Shown one piece after another: positions 56,164 to 64,000 of a stretch of DNA of 64,000 nt (within the stretch, counting starts at the first letter, position 1; each line of letters begins with the position of its first letter). The translations under genes and the position numbers were made by a program. Origin of the DNA: Ammopiptanthus mongolicus (taxonomy: Eukaryota > Streptophyta > Magnoliopsida > Fabales > Fabaceae); NCBI GenBank assembly GCA_039655645.1, contig CM077346.1, positions 68,533,283-68,597,282 of the forward strand. Direction: 5' to 3'. The notes under the pieces are model-generated. The model was not told where the DNA came from. It saw nothing but the letters and a program-made list of their open reading frames with translations, and did no database searches.

Positions 56164-58497
56164 CTAGCATAGAGGCTTGGAGATTTTGGAGAAATCCTTA
56201 ATAAATCTTCTATAGAAACCAGCATGTCCTAGGAAACTTCTCACTCCTTTAACTGAGGTAGGTGGTGGCATCTTTTCAATGACCTCTATTTTGGTTTTGT
56301 CTACCTCCATACCCTTCTTAGACACCTTGTGACCCAAAACAATTCCTTCCTGAACCATAAAGTGACATTTTTCCCAGTTTAACACCAAATTAGTTTCCTC
56401 ACAACGATCCAAGACCTGTTCCAGATTTTCAAGGCATTCCTGGAATGACTCTCCAAACACTGAGAAGTCATCCATAAAAATCTCCATAGATTTTTCAATA
56501 ACATCCGAGAATATGGCCATCATGCATCGTTGGAACGTTGCTGGGGCATTACAGAGGCCAAAAGGCATCCTTCGAAAGGCAAAAGTGCCATAGGGACAAG
56601 TAAAGGTAGTCTTTTCTTGATCTTCGGGTGCTACAGCAATTTGATTGTAACCCGAGTATCCATCCAAAAAGCAGTAGAACTCTTTCCCAGAAAGTCTATC
56701 CAACATTTGATCAATAAAGGGCAAGGGAAAGTGATCTTTTCTGGTGGATTTATTCAATTTTCTATAATCCATACAAATCCTCCATCCTGTGACTGTTCTG
56801 GTGGAGATTAGTTCATTTTTCTTGTTAGCCACAACTGTTATTCCCCCTTTCTTTGGTACACACTGGATTGGACTTACCCACACACTGTCAGAGATGGGAT
56901 ATATAATCCCAGCATCCAGCCATTTGATGACCTCCTTCTTTACCACATCCTTCATGATAGGATTCAGTCTCCTCTGGCTTTCTACACTATTCTTGGCTTC
57001 AGGCTCTAGCAATATTCGATGCATACACACAGTAGGACTAATGCCTTTGATATCTGCCATTTGCCAACCGATTGCTTTCTTGTGTCGTCTCAAGGTTTCT
57101 ATCAAACTGTTCTCTTGATTAGTAGTTAGGAAAGATGAAATAATCACAGGCAAGGTTTCCATAGCTCCCAAATAAACATATTTCAAATGAGCTGGGAGCT
57201 GTTTTAGCTCCAAAACAGGTGGCTTCACAACTGAAGGTATGTTGTCCTTGAAAGTCTCATCAGTGACTTCCAATGATTCAAATTTTCTAGCCCACATAGG
57301 TTGCCTTGCAGTGCAATCCTTTATTTCAGCAAGTTCTTCTAACAAGGGATCATCAGTACCTGATTCATACTCATCATCACTCAATTCTGTTCTTCCTATC
57401 AGGAACTGTCGTTGCAACAGATCATCGAATGACTGCACAAACGAACATTCTTCCACTCCTTCTTCAGGATACCTTACGGCATTGAACAAATTGAAAGAAT
57501 GTTGATCATTAACCCTCATGGTCAACTCTCCCTTTTGTACATCAATGAGAGTTCTTCCTGTAGCAAGGAAGGGCCTACCCAGAATAATAGGAACTTCCCT
57601 ATCTGCTTCACAGTCTAAAATAATAAAGTCCACTGGGAACACAAACTTATCTACTTTTATCAGTACATCATCGATCTTTCCTTCTGGATATGCAATAGAC
57701 CTGTCTGCTAGTTGAAGTGTCACAGTGTTAGGCCTGGCATCCCCAATGCCCAATTGTTTAAAAATCGACATAGGCATTAAGTTGATGCTAGCACCTAAAT
57801 CACACAGTGCTCTGCCACAGTAGGTATCTCCAATAGAACAGGGAATGGTGAAACTTCCCAGGTCTTTCAACTTGGGAGGTACTTTGGCTTGGAGCATCAG
57901 GATGCATTCCTTTGTCATGGCAACTGTTTCAAACGCCCCCAGCCTTCTCCTCTTTGTTAACACATCTTTCATGAACTTGGTATAGTTAGGCATTTGCTGC
58001 AAAGCTTCAACCAAAGGTATATTGATGTGCAACTGCTTTAGAATCTCCATGAACTTGCTAAACTGCTTGTCTTGTTGTACTTTCCTCAACCTTTGAGGAA
58101 AAGGGGGAGGTGGTCTTTCTGGACTAAATTTAGGCAAGGGTTCAGCTTCTGGAATAGCCTCAGGCTTCTTAGCAGTTCTCTCAGTTGTTTTCTCAACATT
58201 TTCACCAGTTGCTGGAATAGCCTTAGTTTCTTCAATTTGCAGTTTGCTCTTTTTCTCTACCATGGCTGGTAACTCAGTTCCACTTCTCAATTGTATTGCT
58301 TTGCAGTGCTCCTTACCATGAGGGCTTGAGGATGAAGGAGTTTCAGTAGAAGATGGCAGAGATCCACTGGGTCTGCTGTTCAGTGCATTGGCCAGCTGGC
58401 CTACCTGATTCTCAAGGTTCCTCATGGATACTCCTTGATTCTGGAACTGTGCCTTAGTTTCTGACATGAATGCTTTTAAGACAGCTTCCAAGGACAT
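56164..58497 (-). pseudogene. Element A2 protease and reverse transcriptase
   Basis: A 777-residue frame beginning at MSLEAVLKAF, an internal Met of the original gag-pol. It contains the gag tail, the protease motif CDLGASINLMPM with IILGRPFLATGRT, and RT: CVPKKGGITVV, CMDYRKLNKSTRKDHFPLPF, FLDGYSGYNQIAVAP, MPFGLCNAPATFQRCM and FMDD (56467-56478). Here Arg follows ATFQ where A1 has a stop. RT continues to SFLGHAGFYRRFIKDFSKI before the TAG at 56164. Confidence 0.92.
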
Positions 58498-59850
58498 TTC
58501 TTGAGTTGCCGGTTGTGCTTGCTGTTGTGGCCTTGGTTGCTGACTTGTGAATCCAGATGGAGCAGTTGTGGACCGGGCAGGAAAGTTTGAGTTCCATGGC
58601 GGAGCATTAGCATTGTTATTCCACGAAAATTTTTGAGGTTGCCTGTTCCTTGGATTTTAGGTATTGAAATAGGGTTTATCTCCCTTGTTGTCCTTGTAGT
58701 TAACATAATTAGCAGATGCAGGATTGCTGAAACAGTCTTCAAACAAATGTTCTCCTCCACAATACACACAAGAAACAATTTCAGCTTGGTGCACCTGTTA
58801 TTCATTTACCACTGCTTCAGTTACAGCTGCTTGAGATGTCTGGTTATTCTTGTTTGTAATCGCTAGGTTTTTCACCATGTTAGTTAAGGAAGCCAACTGA
58901 GCAGTAAGTGCTATAACGCCACTCACTTCATCCATTCCTGCAGCAGTTGTGCTTTTTCCAGAGGTCAGCCTAGCAGTAGGCCACTGATAACTGTTAGCAG
59001 CAATACTTTCAATCAATTCATATGCTTCATTATAGGACTTGTTAAGAAGCGTGCCTACTGTAGAGGCATCAAGCATCATTCTTGCAGATGGCAACACTCC
59101 ATTGTAAAAGTGCTCCATCTGAATGCATATTGGAATGCTGTGATGGGGGCATCTCTTTAAAAGCTCCTTAAATCTCTCCCATGCTTCATATAAAGGCTCA
59201 TCATCAAGTTGCTTGAAGGAGGTTATATCATTTCTCAGCTTCGCATTCTTCATGGGAGGAAAGAATTTGGTCAAAAACTTCTCAGCCATCCTATTCCATG
59301 TATTAACAGAGTTGGGTTCCATAGAATTTAGCCAATTCTTAGCCTTGCCAGCCAAAGAAAATGGGAACAGTCTTAATCTGAAGGAATCGTCAGTGACTCC
59401 TGGATTTCTGAAATTATTAGCCACAGTTAGGAACTGCTTCAGGTGCAAATGAGGGTCCTTGGTTGCAGCACCACTGTACTGCCCAATTGCTTGCAGCATC
59501 TGGAACATAACAGGCTTGAACTCAAAATGCCCAGCTATTATTTCGGGCACCACTATGCCTGTGTTCATTGTTGCTGGATCAAACAAGGCATAACCTCTGA
59601 TAGAACTGGTTCTATCATTGGCTAAAGCCATGCTATTAGGTTCATCACCCATTTCAGAGTTGTTAGAACTAGTGGCAGCGGAGGAGTAGTCAGGGGTATC
59701 AGGAACCAATCTCCCCAACTCGACTAAGCCCTGGTTCTGCCTGTTCAACTTTATGAATGTTCTTTCAATTTCTGGGTCAAGTTGGAACTCAGGAGCGCTA
59801 TGCCAACGCATACAGAGTAAAGTACCTGTTGCTATAGCAAAACACTCCAC
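58498..59850 (-). pseudogene. Element A2 gag with two nonsense codons
   Basis: The 350-residue frame 58798-59850 matches A1 gag (HSAPEFQLDPEIERTF, AKNWLNSMEPN, RFKELLKRCPHHSIP) and stops at TAA where A1 has Gln. From 58797 to 58498 the same frame continues with the CVYCGGEHLFEDC knuckle and a second TAA (Tyr in A1, near 58657). The likely true start is the Met 14 residues in, as in A1. Confidence 0.9.
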
Positions 59851-59914
59851 AGATCAGTAGTCTCAACTAATAGAACTATCAATTTAAAACTTGTTAATTA
59901 AACATCATTACAAA

Positions 59915-59932
59915 TCCCCAGCAACAGCGCCA
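59915..59932 (-). other. Element A2 primer binding site (tRNA-Asp type)
   Basis: On the minus strand TGGCGCTGTTGCTGGGGA, six bases inside the LTR at 59939. It has two changes from the consensus TGGCGCCGTTGCCGGGGA. Confidence 0.82.
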
Positions 59933-59938
59933 AAAACT

Positions 59939-61255
59939 TGTTGCTATAAAAATGGTTGATGAGCTTGCGCAAGTATACACAATCGTTTAACAAGTAATAA
60001 AGTGTAAGAGAGATCGTTCCCACGAGGATTATATGGTGATTCAAGTAACGAGTTTGAATTAATGGTTCTATTAATATAGATTAACAAAGAGTAACAAATA
60101 ATTTGTGTGTGTGTATCCAGGACAGTTTTGGTAAAAAATAAATGCTAGAGCAATAAAAACGGATTTGTTAACAGAATGGGTAAAATAGCTACGGGGAAGT
60201 ATCCCTTGCAACTTCTGTCTAGCTCAGTTATGCGTTTGCAATGCTACGACAATTTGGCTCCAGGAAATGAAAGTTTGTTTTCCAACAGTTCTGAGATGAA
60301 CTTCACTAAACGTCTCCTATTCCTAGGTCCATATTAGTTACATTCACGCCTCACTTAAGCTCGTTCCATCTAGCCTAAGAGTTAGAATGTTCATTCCTAA
60401 ATCACTCTTCATCATAATTTTCCAATTAATGATTTTACTCTTATCTATAAAACAGTTCCGCTACACTTAGCTTTTCCAAGCAGCCGTGAGCTCAAGTTCT
60501 AACTAAGATGATCAAGCTCAATTAAAACACAACCAAATCAGATTTATAGAAAATGCAAAAGCAAAGCATAACATAACATTCACTAGAAATCCATTACAAG
60601 TTCAACATCCCATAGCTACAAGAGGTTTAGCTCATATTGAGCTTACAAAGACAAGGAGAAAAATAAGAAATGGAAGAAGAAGCCATTACAAGAGAGGAGA
60701 GAGAGAAAGGGGCGCAGCTCTGTCCTTGCTCCAGTAGGGAAGATTCTGATGCGTCTCCCCCCTTGTTGTCCCCCTTTTAGGGTTCTTTTTCCAGCCTGTC
60801 TCAAGGCCCTTTCCTCTCTCATCCTTTTTGGGCTATAAACTGATTAGGACAAGTGTCCTTGGCCCAGTTCCCTGACTTTAATGAACCAAACACCAGCCCC
60901 ACGTGTAGGACACTGTCCTCATCAGCTAAGGACAACTCAATGTGTAAGAGAATGTTTTGAGCCTTTGTCCTTGTGCACCGTCAGCTTCAGCTACAATTGC
61001 TACAGCATATCCCAGAGCAACGTTTCCAGTTTAGTGCATAGATCTCCATAAATTGCCCTGCATAACAAACTCACACTCAAATACTGAAAACAGCTCCAAA
61101 AGACACCAGAACATTAAAACTTACAAAAGACTCTTATAAAACACACTTCGCACCTAATCACACTAAAATATTAAAAACATAAACTCAAAATACTCAAAGA
61201 CTACAAGAATACAAGTGAAAAAGGTATAAATAACTCTTCATAAAAAGAGTTATCA
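59939..61255 (-). repeat. Element A2 5' LTR
   Basis: 1317 bp, the same length as its partner at 50782-52098. It ends GTTATCA before the TSD GCTGC. Confidence 0.95.
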
Positions 61256-62389
61256 GCTGCTATTATCTTGTGAAAATTGGAGATGTATTTTCCTCCTTCA
61301 TTTTTTGACGTCATGGTTCACTTAATTGTTCATCTGGTGAGGGAGATTAGATTGTGTGGCCCTGTTTATTTAAGTTGGATGTACCCAGTTGAGCGATACA
61401 TGAAGATCTTGAAAGGGTATGTGAAGAATCCACACCGTCTGGAAGCATCTATTATTCAAAGGTATGTTGCAGAAGAAGCTATTGAGTTTTGTTCAGACTA
61501 CTTTTCTAAAACTGATCCTATAGGGGTTCCTAAGCCTCGTCATGATGAGGCAAGATGTGAAGGCAAGGGTACACATGGTGTAATGGTTAAGAGCAAGGGT
61601 CGGAAGGAAGTGCTTCAAGCACATTTGTATATACTGAATAACACTGATGAAGTTCAACCTTACTTATGTGATCACAAAAGAAACGTCAAGGTAAGAAACC
61701 CTCGAATGAGTGAAAAGTGGTTGTTGAACATGCATAACAAGACTTTCTTAAAATGGTTTAAGCAAGAAATTTTGAAGGATGATAGTACTGCTTCTGATAC
61801 ATTAAAATGGCTAGCACGTGGGCCTAGCTTTAATGTCATATGTTGGAGCGGATACGACATCAATATGTGTTCCTTTTATACAAAGGAACAAGATAAAAAG
61901 AGTACCATGCAAAATAGTGGGGTTATGATAGTGGCTGAGGCCATGCACTTCTCTAGTTCAAAAGATACAAACCCAATTATGGCACTGATTCCTTACTTTG
62001 GAGTCATTGAAGAGATCTGGTTGGTCGATTACATTAAGTTTACAGTGCCTATTTTTAAATGCAAGTGGGTTGACAGTAAAAGTGGTGTACAAATCGATGA
62101 ATTAGGATTTACATTGGTAGAACATGGCAAGGTAGGTCACACAGAAGTGCCTTTCATCATGGCTTCCCAAGCAAAACAAGTGTTTTATATCAATGATCCT
62201 TTTAACAAAAGGTGGTCAGTGGTTCTCCAAGGAAAAAGCATGCATCGTAGTGATGAAAATCAAGATTCAACTCTTGATATTCCTGAGACTCCTTATTTCT
62301 CAATACACATGCCTACTTTCATTGAGGAAAATGAGGTGGACGATGTACATGCCACCCGTGATGATTATCATGAAGGGATATTGATCTAG
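61256..62389 (+). pseudogene. CACTA tnp2-type transposase, C-terminal third
   Basis: It continues the frame from 50781 through the TSD: after IIL comes TGA where Cys is usual, then KLEMYFPPSFFDVMVHLIVH, RLCGPVYLSWMYPVERYM and KGYVKNPHRLEASI (DUF4218 type). Then comes a DUF4216-type part (FNVICWSGYDINMCSFYT, YFGVIEEIWLVDYIKFTVPI, FKCKWVD, VFYINDPFNKRWSVV) and a stop at 62387-62389. These two domains regularly follow tnp2 in plant CACTA transposases. This third is nearly free of damage, unlike the N-terminal part. Confidence 0.9.
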
Positions 62390-63555
62390 CTAAATTAAAG
62401 TTGACCATAGTGTAAGTTATGTTTATCCATGATGTGAGTTTTGTTTTTTTAGGGTTAGATTTTTATTTATCAATACATGTTTATTACTGTTCGTTGTTTT
62501 CATTGAAATTCCTTAGCTTCTGGGAGTCTGTTCCCTTAAAGATGGGTGGAACCTTCCATCCTCTTTCAGAGGTAGCTTCCTGAATTCGTTCTTCGGGAAC
62601 CAGTTGTTCATCATCCGAAGAGTCTTTGTTGGGGTTCAACAAGGCCAATTAGGAATAAAGAACTCTCCTATGCACACAAACCAAAACAAGAGATGTATAT
62701 ATAGGCCTATACAACAATCACTAATAGGTTATAGATGAGTCATCAATCCATGTGAAGTCCCTGATCCTTGTGAAGTTCTTATCCATGTGAATCTTGAAGT
62801 TCTCCACCTTCGACAACTGATTTCTAATAGTCTTGGACAAAAATTGTTATAACAGGTATTCGTCCCGCGAGCACTACATCGCCCCGCGAACCAGAGAGCT
62901 TCATAACACTGATGCTTGCATTCACCTCACGAACATAGCATTGCCCCTCGAATGAACCTCCCTAGTTGCTCGCAGAAAACTCTAGTCTCTGTTTCGCCCC
63001 ATGAAAATCAATTCGCCTAGCAAATTATATCAGAACAGAACCTTGTGATTTTTGAGTCATTCTTCACAGTCTTCGTTTTGCGCATTCCTTTTACAAGAAA
63101 GGAATGTCCCTTATGAAATTTTAGTTACCATTTAAATTATAAAGAAAAAATAATTATGACATTTGTAATAACTATATGGGTCATAGACGGGTTGTTATAA
63201 ACGGGTTGTTATAGACGGGTGGTCATAGACGGGTAGTCATAGACGGGTGGCCTTAGCTAAGCGAATTTCAACTCTCTCATTTTTTCACCTATATACACAA
63301 AACATGGGTTTTAGATGCAATCTTCAAAATTTCACAATATATTTACTGCTAATCAAACTATTTACAACATTAATCTTTTGGGGATCAAGTAGACTAAATT
63401 TCATCAATTTAATTTCAATAAGTACCTTTTAACTTCTAATGTTTTCAAGTAAATATGGCACTTATCAATTACTAACCTAATTTTTAGGTTAGTTTTATTT
63501 ATACATGCTATACTAACCTAATTTATTACTTTTTTTTGTCTAAACAGGCATACAC
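62390..63555 (+). other. CACTA intergenic region
   Basis: No clear gene. A stretch at 62510-62650 can be read on the minus strand as SSDDEQLVPEERIQEATSER without a recognised family. 62855-63020 has several CCGCGAR/CTCGAA-like pieces and a TATATATAGGCC box lies near 62695. A 14-bp tandem repeat follows at 63183. The end (about 63520-63547) is a pyrimidine run and CAG that look like a splice acceptor. Confidence 0.45.
63183..63252 (+). repeat. 14-bp tandem repeat, five units
   Basis: Units are ATAGACGGGTTGTT, ATAAACGGGTTGTT, ATAGACGGGTGGTC, ATAGACGGGTAGTC and ATAGACGGGTGGCC. Confidence 0.95.
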
Positions 63556-64000
63556 ATGACTAATTCAGCAGACATCCCTCATTCACAGGATGAGTCGGTC
63601 ACGACTCCGCTGACTGATAGTGTAAGTTTTATTTATACATATAATGTTAATTAAGTAGGCTAATTATATTTTTATTTATCCATGTTAAGCTAAGGTTAAT
63701 TTACTGCTTTTTTGTCTAAACAGTCATCACACAGGGCTGATTCAGCAGCGTCGGGTAGTCGGCCTTCCCAAAAAAGGGGTAGGAAAGCCACAACTTTGAA
63801 AAGTTTGTCCATATCCAAGATTAATAACCAGAGGCTTGAGATCGAGTTTGATAGTCGCCTGGAGCCCATGGGACCCCTTACTAAGAAATTCACCAGTTTT
63901 ATGGCTTTGGAAGCTAAAATCCATACTAGCATTTTGTTTGATGATTGGGATCACATACCGCAGAATGTGAAGGATCAGATTTGGGAGTCAATCACGGTAT
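63556..64000 (+). CDS. CACTA second gene, TNPA/Transposase_24-like, 5' part
   Basis: ATG at 63556 opens MTNSADIPHSQDESVTTPLT. Exon 63556-63621 is followed by a GTAAGT donor at 63622 and an acceptor CAG at 63721-63723, an intron of phase 0. The second exon reads SSHRADSAASGSRPSQKRGR, then KSLSISKINNQRLEIEFDSR, EPMGPLTKKFTSFMALEAKI and DWDHIPQNVKDQIWESI, open to the window end. This is the pattern of the plant Transposase_24 family that accompanies tnp2 in CACTA elements. The related TNPA of En/Spm binds subterminal repeats. An upstream exon is possible, because CAG at 63545-63547 also looks like an acceptor. Confidence 0.75.

Larger units (their letters stand above)
50782..61255 (-). mobile_element. 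Element A2: Athila-like Ty3/gypsy retrotransposon, minus strand
   Basis: 10,474 bp with 1317-bp LTRs, TG...CA ends and a perfect TSD GCTGC (50777-50781 and 61256-61260). Removing it restores the reading of the CACTA transposase. It is the same family and orientation as A1, and is better preserved, with four nonsense codons in gag-pol and a deletion in the env-position ORF. I counted about 18 differences between its two LTRs, so about 98.6 percent identity. Confidence 0.96.
47636..64000 (+). mobile_element. CACTA (En/Spm-type) DNA transposon, right end outside the window
   Basis: It begins CACTAGTGCAAAATATGG at 47636, followed by subterminal repeats, a tnp2-type transposase gene and a second TNPA-like gene, the standard two-gene CACTA layout. 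The 3-bp TSD (GTA at 47633-47635) cannot be confirmed because the other end is missing. Athila element A2 (50782-61255) sits inside the transposase gene. The transposase carries several stops and shifts, so the copy is probably inactive. Confidence 0.88.

Overview
The window reads as a repeat-dense stretch of a plant nuclear genome. Lineage markers are Athila and chromovirus Ty3/gypsy elements, a copia gag fragment, a CACTA/En-Spm transposon, an L1-type LINE and fold-back MITEs. The 'aagtttttagtcc' style MITE and the AACGTCGGTT CACTA subterminal repeats are familiar to me from eudicots, possibly a legume, but that is only an impression. I found no convincing host gene, no tRNA or rRNA gene and no CRISPR array. 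Nearly every open frame belongs to, or is antisense to, a transposable element.

Left block (1-41118) is a nest. The oldest visible layer is a 5'-truncated LINE (39993-41118, minus). A minus-strand gypsy element 'C' landed in it; its 5' LTR spans 30304-39992 with interruptions, and its gag lies at 29907-30140 and 1234-1815. The C LTR was hit by solo LTR 'F' (31333-36976, TSD AGCAC), and F by the decayed element 'E' (LTR 33516-35271). The C gag was hit by element 'B', a Tekay/Del-like chromovirus on the plus strand (1816-29906, TSD GTGCA), and by an LTR of the E family whose end is at 1233. The 5' LTR of B was hit by Athila-like element 'A1' (4373-14458, minus, TSD CTAGG). The 3' LTR of B carries an unusual compound 'G' (22526-29504): two CRM-like elements joined head-to-head, both outer ends being 3'-LTR U5 ends, flanked by a 269-bp duplication of the target.

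Middle block (41119-47635) is AT-rich and gene-free as far as I can see. It holds two fold-back MITEs (42312-42779; 43127-43462, the latter with a perfect 10-bp TSD) and a long LTR-like segment (44487-47401). Next to that LTR is a minus-strand copia gag fragment with no pol between them.

Right block (47636-64000) is a CACTA transposon that inserted into that copia gag. Its tnp2-type transposase gene (48762-50781 plus 61256-62389) is split by a second Athila-like copy 'A2' (50782-61255, TSD GCTGC). A second CACTA gene (TNPA/Transposase_24-like) starts near 63556 and runs off the window.

Most element genes carry stops, frameshifts or deletions and are annotated as pseudogenes. Domain calls rest on motifs read by eye; no database search was run. 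Boundaries given with TSDs were checked base by base, and the others are approximate.
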